Assembly: GCF_021245985.1 (NCBI RefSeq)
Contig: NZ_JAJQXA010000001.1
Coordinates: 1 to 64,000 of the forward strand
Direction of reading: 5' to 3'
DNA from: Flavobacterium soyae
Lineage (GTDB): Bacteria; Bacteroidota; Bacteroidia; Flavobacteriales; Flavobacteriaceae
DNA length: 64,000 nt
A program made the position numbers and the translations under genes. Shown in pieces: positions 9,928-19,714 of this stretch (the stretch's first letter is position 1; every line of letters starts with the position of its first letter). Under the pieces are notes generated by a model that saw only the letters and a list, made by a program, of their open reading frames with translations, was not told the DNA's origin and did no database searches.

Positions 9928-11121
9928 TTATTTCATAGCTACTTTAGCTACCGCAGCCTTAACAGTATCGATAACTGCTTTTACAGTATCTTTTACTTTA
10001 GCAGCAGTATCTGCAGCGGCACCTTCAACTCCTTCAGCCGGTTTTTCAGCAGCCGCAGCTGCTTTAATATCCTGAGCTAAAGTTGTTTTTTCGCTTAACC
10101 ATTTTTTATAATCTTCCGGAGTATCTACAACAACTTTCATTTGCATGTTATAATGTGAAGCTCCACAGATTTTATTACATAATAATAAATAATCAAATGT
10201 ATAAGGATCTAAAGCTGTTCCGCCTTTTGCAACTAACTCTACACTTTTTTCAGCTCTAAGTTTATTGATATTTGCCACCTTTTCAATCATAAATGGCAGC
10301 TCTCTGTACTCTGCAGTAGTATAAGTTGGAACAAAAGCAAATTCTGTAACCATTCCAGGCACACAGTTCATCTGCGCTCTAAAGTGAGGCATGTAAGCTG
10401 AGTGTAAAACGTCTTGAGAACGCATTTTGAAATGTACTTTTTTACCTTTAGGAATATGTAACTCAGTAACTACAATATCATCTTGAGAGTTTTTATCAGA
10501 CATATCAACACCTAATGTATTTACACCTTCAATTAAACGTACGTTAGCTTTTCCTAAAACATTATCATTTCCTGCGTATCTAGCTGTCCATTTAAATTGC
10601 TGCGCATATAATTCAATCTCGACTACATCTTCATCTTTGTCAACAAACATAATGTTATTCCAAGCATATAATCCATAAAGGATTAAACAAGCTAAAACTA
10701 CAGATGGAATAATACTCCAGATTGCTTCTAATTTATTGCTATCTGCAAAGAATAATGCTTTTTTATCTTTATGTCCTCTATTTTTAAAAGAGAACCAATA
10801 TAACAACCCTTGTGTAATAACCTGTACAGTAAAGATTAAAACCCAAGTAATATTCATTAAATTATCTACTAAAAGTCCATGCTCAGAAGCAGGAGTATGA
10901 AGCGCCAAATTACCCCATTTTAGTAAGCCATAAATAGTAAATATATAAATGAATGCCAAAAAGCCAAACATAATATATCCCTGAATGTTATTGTCATTAT
11001 CTGATGCAACTTGAGAATCGTCCGAAGAAGATCCTACTTGAGTAAGATCAAATATCTTGGTCAATTGCCATAATGCAACTGCTAATAAAACTAAAACTAT
11101 AATTACCAACAAACTTGTCAT
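9928..11121 (-). CDS. coxB: Cytochrome c oxidase subunit II
   Basis: 397 aa. N-terminal membrane helices (about residues 1-20, 48-66, 88-110 and 135-155) precede a periplasmic cupredoxin domain. The CuA site is visible in CNKICGASHYNMQM (Cys-x3-Cys-x3-His-x2-Met), with the earlier ligand-region HIPKGKKVHF and DVLHSAYMPHFRAQ. There are extra N-terminal helices compared with the canonical two-helix subunit II. The last 60 residues are a low-complexity Ala/Lys/Val tail (AAAAEKPAEGVEGAAAD, VKAVIDTVKAAVAKVA). Sits between actF and coxA in one operon. Confidence 0.95.
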   Translation of the reverse strand: MTSLLVIIVLVLLAVALWQLTKIFDLTQVGSSSDDSQVASDNDNNIQGYIMFGFLAFIYIFTIYGLLKWGNLALHTPASEHGLLVDNLMNITWVLIFTVQVITQGLLYWFSFKNRGHKDKKALFFADSNKLEAIWSIIPSVVLACLILYGLYAWNNIMFVDKDEDVVEIELYAQQFKWTARYAGNDNVLGKANVRLIEGVNTLGVDMSDKNSQDDIVVTELHIPKGKKVHFKMRSQDVLHSAYMPHFRAQMNCVPGMVTEFAFVPTYTTAEYRELPFMIEKVANINKLRAEKSVELVAKGGTALDPYTFDYLLLCNKICGASHYNMQMKVVVDTPEDYKKWLSEKTTLAQDIKAAAAAEKPAEGVEGAAADTAAKVKDTVKAVIDTVKAAVAKVAMK

Positions 11122-11140
11122 CTGTTTACTTCTTTAAATA

Positions 11141-12538
11141 TTAATAATGAAAATGTTTACTTTCTTCGATGAAAGGATTTCTTTTTGCAAGCAAAGGTGA
11201 TTTAGTTAATGCAGTAAATACAACAAATATAAATAATCCTAAGAAGAAAAGAATTGACGCAATTTCAGGAACTCCGATAAACCATTTGTCTCCAACTGTA
11301 CCAGGCATAATCATATTAAAGAAATCAACATAATGACCTAACAATATTACAACACCCGCCATAACAATAACCCAGCTAAGACGTTTAAAGTCAGTATTGA
11401 TTAATATTAATAATGGGAAAACAAAGTTCATAACAACTGCACCAAAGAAAGGCAGGTTATATAATTGAATTCTTGTTACAAAATAAGTTACCTCTTCTGG
11501 AATATTAGCATACCATATCAACATGAATTGTGAGAACCATAAGTAAGTCCAGAAAACACTAATACCAAACATGAATTTTGCTAAATCGTGAATATGGCTT
11601 GTATTTACATACTCTAAATACCCTTTAGATTTTAAATATATTGTAACTAAAGCAATCGTAGTAATTCCACTTACAAAGAAAGAAGCAAAAACATACCATC
11701 CAAATAAAGTACTGAACCAATGAGGATCAAATGACATAATCCAGTCCCAAGACATAATTGACTCAGAAACAATAAAGAAAACTAAGAATCCAGCGGATAA
11801 CTTAAAGTTCTTTTTGTAGTTAAGATCATCATTAGCTTCGTCTTGAGCTAAACAGTTTTTTCTTGAAAAATGACGGTATAAGTTCCATCCTAATAAAAAG
11901 ATAAAAGCTCTACCAATCCAAAATGGAAAATTTAAATATCCTGATTTTCCTGCAATTATTTCATCATAATCAGCATGAGTAGGATCTGTAACATGCTCAC
12001 CTAACCAGACAAAAATATGATTGAAGTGTAATCCGCATAAAACTAAGATTATGAAAAAGATGATAGAACCAGCAGGTAAATAAGCTGTAATACCCTGCAT
12101 AACTCTAAATAAAACCGGAGACCAACCTGCCTGAGCAACTTGTTGAATAGCATAAAAAGCTAAAACCCCCATAGAAAGCAGTAAAAAGAAAATACAAGCT
12201 ACATATAATGCAGACCAAGGCTTATTTTGCAATTGGTGCAATACGTGAGTCAAATGTTCTGTGTGTTCATCAGCAGCACCAACTTTTGCATGCTCTCCTC
12301 CTTTGTGTTCTTCATGTGAACCTTCGGCTGCAGCTTCATGATGTCCTGCTTCTTTATGAGAAACCTCTGCAGATTCCGCATGCGCAGCACCATGTTCTCC
12401 ATGAGCCTCAGCAGCTAGTATTTTTTCAACTTCTTGAATATCTTTAGGTGCACTTAAAAAACCATACCCAATTCCTAATAGTCCAAGAACCATTAAGATG
12501 ATAGAAAAAGTTTTTAATTTACTTGAAAATGTATACAT
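11141..12538 (-). CDS. actF: Alternative Complex III subunit ActF (quinol:cytochrome c oxidoreductase membrane subunit)
   Basis: About 465 aa from the ATG at 12538. The frame extends to a TTG at 12565 directly after the actE stop, but ATG 27 nt further is more plausible. It is a NrfD/PsrC-like polytopic protein with about 10 helices and is paralogous to ActC. Between the first helix and the second lies a long hydrophilic His/Glu/Ala-rich insert (about residues 45-95, with EEHKGGEHAKVGAADEHTEH), unusual for the core family. It anchors ActABDE in the membrane and takes part in quinol oxidation. Part of the actABCDEF-coxBA operon. Confidence 0.93.
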   Translation of the reverse strand: MYTFSSKLKTFSIILMVLGLLGIGYGFLSAPKDIQEVEKILAAEAHGEHGAAHAESAEVSHKEAGHHEAAAEGSHEEHKGGEHAKVGAADEHTEHLTHVLHQLQNKPWSALYVACIFFLLLSMGVLAFYAIQQVAQAGWSPVLFRVMQGITAYLPAGSIIFFIILVLCGLHFNHIFVWLGEHVTDPTHADYDEIIAGKSGYLNFPFWIGRAFIFLLGWNLYRHFSRKNCLAQDEANDDLNYKKNFKLSAGFLVFFIVSESIMSWDWIMSFDPHWFSTLFGWYVFASFFVSGITTIALVTIYLKSKGYLEYVNTSHIHDLAKFMFGISVFWTYLWFSQFMLIWYANIPEEVTYFVTRIQLYNLPFFGAVVMNFVFPLLILINTDFKRLSWVIVMAGVVILLGHYVDFFNMIMPGTVGDKWFIGVPEIASILFFLGLFIFVVFTALTKSPLLAKRNPFIEESKHFHY

Positions 12539-12565
12539 ATCTATTACGATCAGTTTGTTCAACAA

Positions 12566-13111
12566 TTATAATTGGCTTTTTAGTTTTAGAACATAGTCAG
12601 CAACTAACCAACGTTCGTGGGCACTTAATTGATTTGCGTGTGAACCCATTGCATTTAAACCATAAGTTTCAACATGAAATATACTTCCTTCAGTAATATT
12701 TCTGTCTTTATAGCTAGGTACTCCAAGAAATTTTTCTCTTTCAACCAATTTACCTTTACCATTACCAGTCGCACCATGGCAGCTGATACAATAAATTTCG
12801 AAAAGCTCTTTACCTTTTCCAGAATTTTTTTCTTCTTCAGTCAAAGGAGATTTTAAATTAGCTTTTGCTAATTCATAACCTGCAGTCGAATTTTCATACT
12901 CATAAGGTTCAAAACCTCTATTAATAGTTCCTTCTACAGGAAGCTGTCCTTCTTTGTCTCCTTTAAATATTTTTGCTTCTGAATACGGCTCATAGGCTAC
13001 AGACTCATACATATTCGGGAAATACTGATAGTTTGGTGCCGAATTATTGTGGCAAGATGAAACTAAAATAGTTATACCAACTAAAAGTGTTATTTTATAT
13101 ATCCTTTTCAT
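12566..13111 (-). CDS. actE: Alternative Complex III subunit ActE (monoheme c-type cytochrome lipoprotein)
   Basis: 181 aa. Lipoprotein signal at the start (ITILVSSCHN, Cys about residue 20). One c-type heme motif, CISCH, lies near residue 107, with the later AMGSHANQL supplying a likely distal Met. The family passes electrons from the complex to the oxidase. Preceded by actD (8-nt gap) and followed by actF. Confidence 0.94.
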   Translation of the reverse strand: MKRIYKITLLVGITILVSSCHNNSAPNYQYFPNMYESVAYEPYSEAKIFKGDKEGQLPVEGTINRGFEPYEYENSTAGYELAKANLKSPLTEEEKNSGKGKELFEIYCISCHGATGNGKGKLVEREKFLGVPSYKDRNITEGSIFHVETYGLNAMGSHANQLSAHERWLVADYVLKLKSQL

Positions 13112-13119
13112 AGCTACAA

Positions 13120-13644
13120 TTAATTCTTTTCAATTACTTTAACTTCAACAGCTCCTGTACCTTCGAAAAAAGAAACAAGTTCTGCTTCATTATCGTTTAC
13201 AGCAACTTCCATTAAGAAATGGTCATCTGTTGTTCTTACATCAGGATTCTCAGCTTGCTTAAATGGCCATAATCTACTTCTCATATAAAAAGTAATTACC
13301 ATTAAGTGCGCAGCGAAGAACACAGTCATCTCAAACATAATTGGCACAAAAGAAGGCATATTCTGAATGAAACTAAAACTTGGTTTTCCACCAATATCCT
13401 GCGGCCAGTCATGAATCATAATATAACTCATCATAAATGTTGCAACAGAAATACCAACACATCCATATAGGAAAGCACAAATTGCTAATCTTGTTGGTGC
13501 TAAACCCATGGCTTTATCCAATCCGTGAACTGGGAATGGAGTAAAAACCTCTTCAATATGATGATGAGCAGCTCTGGTTTTCTTTACTGCATTCATCAAA
13601 ATATCATCGTCATTATAAATGGCGTATATTACTTTATTACTCAT
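13120..13644 (-). CDS. actD: Alternative Complex III subunit ActD (DUF3341)
   Basis: 174 aa. Cytoplasmic N-terminal part (YNDDDILMNAVKKTRA, VFTPFPVHGLDKAMGL) followed by two membrane helices (about 58-80 and 98-118), the signature layout of DUF3341 proteins. Its ATG lies inside the end of actC (8-nt overlap), so translation is probably coupled. Structural membrane subunit of the complex; it carries no redox cofactor motif. Confidence 0.93.
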   Translation of the reverse strand: MSNKVIYAIYNDDDILMNAVKKTRAAHHHIEEVFTPFPVHGLDKAMGLAPTRLAICAFLYGCVGISVATFMMSYIMIHDWPQDIGGKPSFSFIQNMPSFVPIMFEMTVFFAAHLMVITFYMRSRLWPFKQAENPDVRTTDDHFLMEVAVNDNEAELVSFFEGTGAVEVKVIEKN

Positions 13645-15037
13645 GATGTGAATCTTTATTTGCTCTTTCTCTAATGTAATTATCTCCTGTTCCTTTCAAA
13701 ATTGTTTTTACCTCTGCCTGAGCAATTACAGGGAATGTTCTAGAGTATAATAAAAACAATACAAAGAAGAAACCAATTGTTCCAATAAAAATTCCAATAT
13801 CAACAAATGTTGGTGAGAACATTGTCCAAGAAGATGGAAGGTAATCTCTATGTAAAGAAGTAACAATAATTACGAATCTTTCAAACCACATTCCGATGTT
13901 TACAACGATCGAAATAATAAATGAAAACATGATACTTGTTCTTAATTTTTTAAACCACATAAATTGCGGAGAGAAAACGTTACAAGTCATCATTGACCAA
14001 TATGCCCACCAGTAAGGTCCGGTAGCTCTGTTTAAGAATGCATATTGTTCATACTCTACACCTGAGTACCAAGCTACAAATAGCTCAGTAATGTAAGCCA
14101 CACCTACAATCGAACCTGTAATCATGATAATGATGTTCATTAATTCGATATGCTGTAATGTGATATATGCTTCAAGGTTAGAAACTTTTCTCATAACGAT
14201 CAACAATGTATTTACCATTGCAAATCCAGAGAATACCGCTCCAGCAACGAAGTAAGGAGGGAAAATTGTTGTATGCCATCCTGGAATTACAGAAGTAGCA
14301 AAGTCCATAGATACGATCGTGTGTACAGAAAGTACAAGAGGTGTAGCTAAACCGGCTAATACTAAAGATACTTCTTCAAAACGCTGCCAGTCTTTAGCTC
14401 TTCCGCTCCATCCGAAACTTAGGATAGAATAAACTCTTTTATTAAATGGAGTTATAGCTCTATCACGAAGCATTGCAAAGTCAGGTAATAAACCAGTCCA
14501 CCAGAAAACTAATGATACCGAAAGATACGTTGAGATTGCGAATACGTCCCAAAGCAATGGTGAGTTAAAGTTTACCCATAAAGATCCAAATTGATTTGGA
14601 ATAGGTAAAACCCAGTATGCTAACCATGGGCGTCCCATGTGAATAATTGGAAATAATCCTGCCTGAACTACTGAGAAAATAGTCATTGCTTCTGCAGAAC
14701 GGTTAATAGCCATTCTCCAACGCTGACGGAAAAGTAATAGTACTGCAGAAATCAAAGTTCCAGCGTGACCAATACCAACCCACCAAACGAAGTTAGTAAT
14801 ATCCCAAGCCCAACCAACTGTTTTATTTAATCCCCATGTTCCAATTCCGGTAGATATGGTGTAAATTATACAGCCTAACCCCCAAAGGAAGGCTATTAAT
14901 GCGATTGAAAATACAATCCACCATTGTTTATTTGCAGGCCCTTCAACAGGGGCTGCCACATCTACGGTTACATCGTGATATGATTTATCACCTATAACTA
15001 AAGGTTTTCTAATGGGTGCTTCGTAATGAGACGACAT
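13637..15037 (-). CDS. actC: Alternative Complex III subunit ActC (NrfD-like quinol-site subunit)
   Basis: 466 aa, about 10 membrane helices, NrfD/PsrC family. Conserved stretches are seen at WVGIGHAGTLISA, SAEAMTIFSVVQAG and HMGRPWLAYWVLP. By knowledge of the family it forms the quinol-binding site with ActB. Lies 34 nt after actB and overlaps actD by 8 nt. Confidence 0.94.
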   Translation of the reverse strand: MSSHYEAPIRKPLVIGDKSYHDVTVDVAAPVEGPANKQWWIVFSIALIAFLWGLGCIIYTISTGIGTWGLNKTVGWAWDITNFVWWVGIGHAGTLISAVLLLFRQRWRMAINRSAEAMTIFSVVQAGLFPIIHMGRPWLAYWVLPIPNQFGSLWVNFNSPLLWDVFAISTYLSVSLVFWWTGLLPDFAMLRDRAITPFNKRVYSILSFGWSGRAKDWQRFEEVSLVLAGLATPLVLSVHTIVSMDFATSVIPGWHTTIFPPYFVAGAVFSGFAMVNTLLIVMRKVSNLEAYITLQHIELMNIIIMITGSIVGVAYITELFVAWYSGVEYEQYAFLNRATGPYWWAYWSMMTCNVFSPQFMWFKKLRTSIMFSFIISIVVNIGMWFERFVIIVTSLHRDYLPSSWTMFSPTFVDIGIFIGTIGFFFVLFLLYSRTFPVIAQAEVKTILKGTGDNYIRERANKDSHHE

Positions 15038-15071
15038 AATCCTTTATATTGTTTCTTAATTAATAATTTTT

Positions 15072-18000
15072 CTAAGTGTTTCTAACTTTAACATGGTAAA
15101 CCACATTAGGTTTTGTTCCTACATGCTCTAACAAGTGATATGATCTATCATCAGCAGCTAATTTAGCCACTTTACTTTCAGCATCATTAACATCACCAAA
15201 TATCATTGCTCCAGAAGAACAAGCACTTGAACAAGCTGTTTGGAATTCTCCATCAACAATTGGACGCCCTTCTTTTTTCGCATTTAATATAGTAGCTTGT
15301 GTCATTTGAATACACATAGAACATTTTTCCATAACTCCGCGAGAACGTACGTTTACGTCTGGGTTTAATACCATACGACCTAAATCATCATTCATGTGAT
15401 AATCGAATTCACTGTTTTTGTTATACAAGAACCAGTTGAAACGACGAACTTTATATGGACAGTTGTTAGCACAGTAACGAGTACCAACACATCTGTTGTA
15501 TGCCATGTGGTTTTGGCCTTGACGACCGTGAGAAGTAGCTGCAACCGGACAAACTGTTTCACAAGGTGCGTGGTTACAATGTTGACACATTACTGGCTGG
15601 AATGCTACTTGTGGATTTTCTCCAGCTTTTTCCATTTCATTAAAAGTAGATAATGAACTAGATAAACCAGCAATTTTTTCTTTTCTTTCGTTATCACCTT
15701 CAAAAGTACTTTCAGAAGAATAGTATCTGTCAATACGCAGCCAGTGCATATCACGGCTTCTTCTTACCTCTGCTTTACCAACAACTGGTACGTTGTTTTC
15801 AGCGTGACAAGCAATAACACATGCTCCACATCCTGTACAAGCATTTAAGTCAATCGAAAGATTAAAATGATGACCAGTAGTACGATCAAATGATTCCCAT
15901 AAATCAACAGTAGTTGCTTTAACTTCCTGGTGATCTAAAGATACCATTGGTTGTGGGTTCCAATGTTCAGCATTTTCTTTATTAAATACGTCCAGAGTAG
16001 TCTCTTTAATGATATCTCCTCTACCCATTAATGTTTTCTGCCCTTGAACACAAGCAAACTCATGCTCTCCATTTGCTTTAGCAATAGAAACAGATTGAAC
16101 ACTATTGAAATTTTTATATAAAGCGTAAGCATTTAAACCTACTTGCATTTCTTCTTTTAAAGCCGCTTTACGACCGTAACCTACAGCTAAACCAACTGTT
16201 CCAACTGCTTGACCTGGCTGAACAATTACCGGAACGTTTTCTAATTTAGAACCATCAGCTGTGGTAATAGTAGCATAACTACCATTTAAACCTCCGTTAG
16301 CAACAATTTCATTTGATAACCCTAATTTTTTAGCATCTGCATTTGAAACTGTAACATAGTTATCCCAAGAAACTCTTGTAATAGGATCCGGAAACTCTTG
16401 CAGCCAAGGGTTGTTTGCATGTTGTCCATCACCCATTCCTGTTTTAGTATACAATACCAATTCAAAGTCTCCCGCAGATTTTGATTTTGCAAGTGCACTT
16501 GCAGCACCAGCGAAATCAAACGAACCACCAGCTAAAGCAGTAGAACCAATTACAAAAACACCATCATGTAAAACTTTATTCCAAGAAGAACCAGCAATGA
16601 TTGCTCCAGAATTAACCTTTAAATAATCATAGAAATTACCCGGTGTTCCGTTCAATGACAATAAAACATCTTGAAATTGTTTTGTATCAAAGATTGGACG
16701 AATTGTAGGCTGAGTTAAACTGTAAGTTCCTTTTGTTATTACCACATCACCCCAGGACTCTAAATAATGAGGCGCTGGAGCAGCAATTGTAGTTATAGCA
16801 GCAGTTTCATCTTCTTTTAAAGAAAAAGCAACTGATGTTTTAACTTTTTTCAATCCAGAAACAAAAGAAGCAGAATCAGCTAAAGTATAAGCAGGATTAA
16901 CGCCACTCATAATTAAAGTATGAACACTTCCTGCATTCATATCTTTTAATAATTGTCCCACAACAGCATTAGAACCTTTTCTAATTTGTCTGGTTCCTGC
17001 AGTACTAAAAGCTTCACTAGCCAATGCCTGATTGATAGCTAAAACTAATAATTGTGCATTTTTATCTTCGATTCCTGATACCAAAATTCCTTTTGTACCA
17101 GAAGCTTTTAATTGCTGTGCTGCTTTTACAACTTCTGCTTTAAATTTAGCATCTAAAGCAACCGGAACAGAAGCACCAACAACGATATTATAAATTTGAA
17201 CTAAAGCTTGTTTTTGATCAGCTGTACTCATAGGTACACGCTTATCAGCAGCAGCTCCAGATAATGTCATATTTGATTCGAACTGAAAGTGACGAGACAT
17301 TTTTCCGTTTTGAGGAATACGTCCTTTTGCATATCCAGCATCATATCCGCCACCTTGCCAGTCTCCTAAGAAATCAGCACCAACAGATACAATTAATGAA
17401 GCTTTTGAAAAGTCATAATCAACCAAAGCTCTCTCTCCATATACAGTTTCGAATGCATCTAATGCATCAGAAGAAGAAACCGCATCATAAACAACATGTT
17501 TTGCATTTGGGTTTTTAGCAATAAACTCACCTATTAATTTCTCAGTAGATGGACTTGCTAAAGTATTAGTTAATAATACTACTTGACCTCCTTTTGCTTT
17601 TGCATCAGCCAAACTTGATTTAATTTTTAAATCAACAGCTGACCAGCTGCTAGCTTTTCCATCCAATTTAGGTGCTTTCAAACGCATGCTGTCATATAAT
17701 CCTAAGATAGATGCATGAATTCTTGCATTGGCTGAAAACTTAGCTCCGGAGATAGTATTGTTTTCAATTTTAATTGGACGACCCTCACGAGTTTTTACCA
17801 AAAGGTTAGCAAAATCAAAACCATCAAAAACAGTAGTTGCATAATAATCTGCAACCCCAGGAATGATTTGCTCTGGTTGTAATACATAAGGGATAGACTT
17901 GTGCACAGGACCTTCACAAGCAGCAAGTGTAACTGCCGCAGTACTAAATCCTACGTACTTTAAAAAGTCACGACGTGAAGTTCCAGATGAAGCTAAAGCA

Positions 18001-18125
18001 TCTGCATTTCCCAAGAATTCATCTGTAGGAATTTCTTCAACAAATTCGTTATTTCTAAGCGCCTCAACAATAGAACTATTTTCTAGTTCTTCAACACTTT
18101 TCCAGTATTTTTTGTTTGATGACAT
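15072..18125 (-). CDS. actB: Alternative Complex III subunit ActB (molybdopterin-type fold fused to iron-sulfur domain)
   Basis: 1017 aa. A Tat-like signal (SRRDFLKYVG at residues 50-59) is followed by a possible lipobox (TLAACEG, Cys70). Residues about 80-720 have a molybdopterin-oxidoreductase-like fold, which in this family lacks the cofactor. About 770-960 carry four Cys clusters: CTGCGACVIACH, CQHCNHAPCETVCP, CVGTRYCANNCP and CSMCIQMTQ with CSSACSSGA. This is the fused B1/B2 form of the family. It is the periplasmic electron-transfer module between ActC and the cytochromes. Gap to actA is 32 nt. Confidence 0.95.
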   Translation of the reverse strand: MSSNKKYWKSVEELENSSIVEALRNNEFVEEIPTDEFLGNADALASSGTSRRDFLKYVGFSTAAVTLAACEGPVHKSIPYVLQPEQIIPGVADYYATTVFDGFDFANLLVKTREGRPIKIENNTISGAKFSANARIHASILGLYDSMRLKAPKLDGKASSWSAVDLKIKSSLADAKAKGGQVVLLTNTLASPSTEKLIGEFIAKNPNAKHVVYDAVSSSDALDAFETVYGERALVDYDFSKASLIVSVGADFLGDWQGGGYDAGYAKGRIPQNGKMSRHFQFESNMTLSGAAADKRVPMSTADQKQALVQIYNIVVGASVPVALDAKFKAEVVKAAQQLKASGTKGILVSGIEDKNAQLLVLAINQALASEAFSTAGTRQIRKGSNAVVGQLLKDMNAGSVHTLIMSGVNPAYTLADSASFVSGLKKVKTSVAFSLKEDETAAITTIAAPAPHYLESWGDVVITKGTYSLTQPTIRPIFDTKQFQDVLLSLNGTPGNFYDYLKVNSGAIIAGSSWNKVLHDGVFVIGSTALAGGSFDFAGAASALAKSKSAGDFELVLYTKTGMGDGQHANNPWLQEFPDPITRVSWDNYVTVSNADAKKLGLSNEIVANGGLNGSYATITTADGSKLENVPVIVQPGQAVGTVGLAVGYGRKAALKEEMQVGLNAYALYKNFNSVQSVSIAKANGEHEFACVQGQKTLMGRGDIIKETTLDVFNKENAEHWNPQPMVSLDHQEVKATTVDLWESFDRTTGHHFNLSIDLNACTGCGACVIACHAENNVPVVGKAEVRRSRDMHWLRIDRYYSSESTFEGDNERKEKIAGLSSSLSTFNEMEKAGENPQVAFQPVMCQHCNHAPCETVCPVAATSHGRQGQNHMAYNRCVGTRYCANNCPYKVRRFNWFLYNKNSEFDYHMNDDLGRMVLNPDVNVRSRGVMEKCSMCIQMTQATILNAKKEGRPIVDGEFQTACSSACSSGAMIFGDVNDAESKVAKLAADDRSYHLLEHVGTKPNVVYHVKVRNT

Positions 18126-18157
18126 TGTATATAAATATTAAAATCTTAATAATTCGA

Positions 18158-19495
18158 TTAATAGTGGCATTTACCGCATTCTAAACCTCCCATTTGCGCT
18201 GCAGTTAATTTCTCTACACCGTATTTTTTAGAAAGTTCAGCATGAATTTTATCATAATATGCATTTCCTTCCATCTTAACATCAGTTTTTCTATGGCAAT
18301 CAATACACCATCCCATTGTTAATTTAGAGTATTGCTTCATGATTTCAAATTCCTGCACTGGACCGTGACAAGTTTGACATTCAACTCCAGCAACAGAAAC
18401 GTGTTGTGAGTGGTTGAAATAAACAAAATCAGGAAGATTGTGAATACGAACCCATTTTACAGGCTGTGTTTTTCCGGTATAAACTTGTTTAGTTTTATCC
18501 CATCCAACAGCATCGTATAATTTTTGAATCTGAGCATCATAAAATGCTTTGCTGTACTCAGCAGTAGCAGTTGTTTCTGCAACTTCAGAAATATTTTTAT
18601 GACAGTTCATACAAACATTTAAAGAAGGAATACCAGCAGTTTTACTTACACGTGCAGCTGAGTGACAATATTTACAATTGATCTCGTTATCTCCTGCGTG
18701 AATTTTATGCGAATAGTGAATTGGCTGAATTGGTTCATAATTTTGATCAACACCAACCTGCATCAAGTATCCATATACAAAATAACCACTAGCTAAAAGC
18801 AAAAATATAGAAGTAACTAATACTAAAAATTGGTTTTTAGCAAACGCTTTCCAAATTGGAATTCTGCCCTCTTTTGGAGCCACTTCAATTCCATTATTAC
18901 TAGCAACTTTAGTTAATACTTTGTTCACCATAAACAACATAACAACCAAAATAGCCATCACTAAAGCAAGAGCTCCTAAAATAATATTATTAGAAATTCC
19001 ACTTCCTTCAGCCTGAGGACCAGTTGGTAAAGCAGTTGCAGTTCCAGCAGGTTTTTCAGGTATAGGCTGAGAAGTATAAGCGATAATATTATCAATATCA
19101 GCTTCTGCCAATTGTGGAAAAGAAGTCATTACTGACTTGTTGTTTTCCTCAAAAAGTTTAACAGCAACAGGATCTCCTGATTTAATCATATCAGAACTGT
19201 TGTGTACCCACTTGTAAATCCATGCCATATCGTGCTTAGAAGCAACACCTCTTAAAGCAGGACCAGTTGATTTAGCATCTAATTTGTGACATGCAGCGCA
19301 ATTTGCATTAAAAAGTTCTTTCCCTTTTACCGGATCACCACCAGCAGATGCCGCAGCAGGAGCCGCAGCAGCTTCAGTCGCCGCAGCAGCAGCAGCAGGA
19401 TCTTGAGCAAATGAAGTTAGGGAGAAAATCAACGTTAGCGACAAACTAAGTAATAATTTTCTTGAGATCGAATTATGGTTACCCACCTTTTTCAT
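18158..19495 (-). CDS. actA: Alternative Complex III subunit ActA with fused N-terminal cytochrome c domain (six heme motifs)
   Basis: 445 aa. A signal peptide (residues 1-30, ending TSFAQ) and an Ala-rich linker lead to a class I cytochrome c domain with CAACH at 66-70 and a STGPALRG follow-up. A membrane helix near 172-195 and another near 220-240 come next, then a pentaheme region with CKYCH, CMNCH, CQTCH, CIDCH and CGKCH. That makes six CXXCH sites; the classic Rhodothermus ActA has five, so the N-terminal domain is an added fusion. First gene of the act-cox operon, with a good promoter at 19583-19613. Confidence 0.94.
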   Translation of the reverse strand: MKKVGNHNSISRKLLLSLSLTLIFSLTSFAQDPAAAAAATEAAAAPAAASAGGDPVKGKELFNANCAACHKLDAKSTGPALRGVASKHDMAWIYKWVHNSSDMIKSGDPVAVKLFEENNKSVMTSFPQLAEADIDNIIAYTSQPIPEKPAGTATALPTGPQAEGSGISNNIILGALALVMAILVVMLFMVNKVLTKVASNNGIEVAPKEGRIPIWKAFAKNQFLVLVTSIFLLLASGYFVYGYLMQVGVDQNYEPIQPIHYSHKIHAGDNEINCKYCHSAARVSKTAGIPSLNVCMNCHKNISEVAETTATAEYSKAFYDAQIQKLYDAVGWDKTKQVYTGKTQPVKWVRIHNLPDFVYFNHSQHVSVAGVECQTCHGPVQEFEIMKQYSKLTMGWCIDCHRKTDVKMEGNAYYDKIHAELSKKYGVEKLTAAQMGGLECGKCHY

Positions 19496-19582
19496 ATAGT
19501 ATAATAATTATCTACTAATTTTTGGTATGATTTTTTCTGTAATAAATCAGACAAAAACTAATACCTTCTTTTAAAACTTGCA

Positions 19583-19613
19583 CAAAAATACGACTTATGA
19601 ACTATTCTCAAAA
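19583..19613 (-). promoter_or_regulatory. Promoter of the act-cox respiratory operon
   Basis: On the minus strand a -33 TTTTG (19613-19609) is separated by 18 nt from a -7 TATTTTTG (19590-19583), an excellent match to the Bacteroidota consensus. The predicted start is near 19578, leaving a leader of about 80 nt before actA. Confidence 0.8.
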
Positions 19614-19688
19614 CCTTAAAATAGTCTTAAATATCAATTTATATCAATTCTAAATAATATTAAAATTTCGCATACAAACTTTAAATAG

Positions 19689-19696
19689 TATTTTTG
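19689..19696 (+). promoter_or_regulatory. -7 element of the SPOR-protein gene
   Basis: TATTTTTG fits TAnnTTTG, with a weak TTTCG about 19 nt upstream. The in-frame TTG at 19694 is part of this box, so it cannot be the start codon. This supports the ATG at 19715 with a leader of about 14 nt. Confidence 0.7.
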
Positions 19697-19714
19697 CATA
19701 AAAACCATCACATT

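Noticed and set aside
12208..12447. Plus-strand frame opposite actF
   Set aside because: It is the complement of the His/Ala-rich insert, giving a His/Leu/Gln-rich nonsense protein.
19694..19714. TTG start for the SPOR gene
   Set aside because: The TTG is the end of the -7 box TATTTTTG, so it lies upstream of the transcript start.
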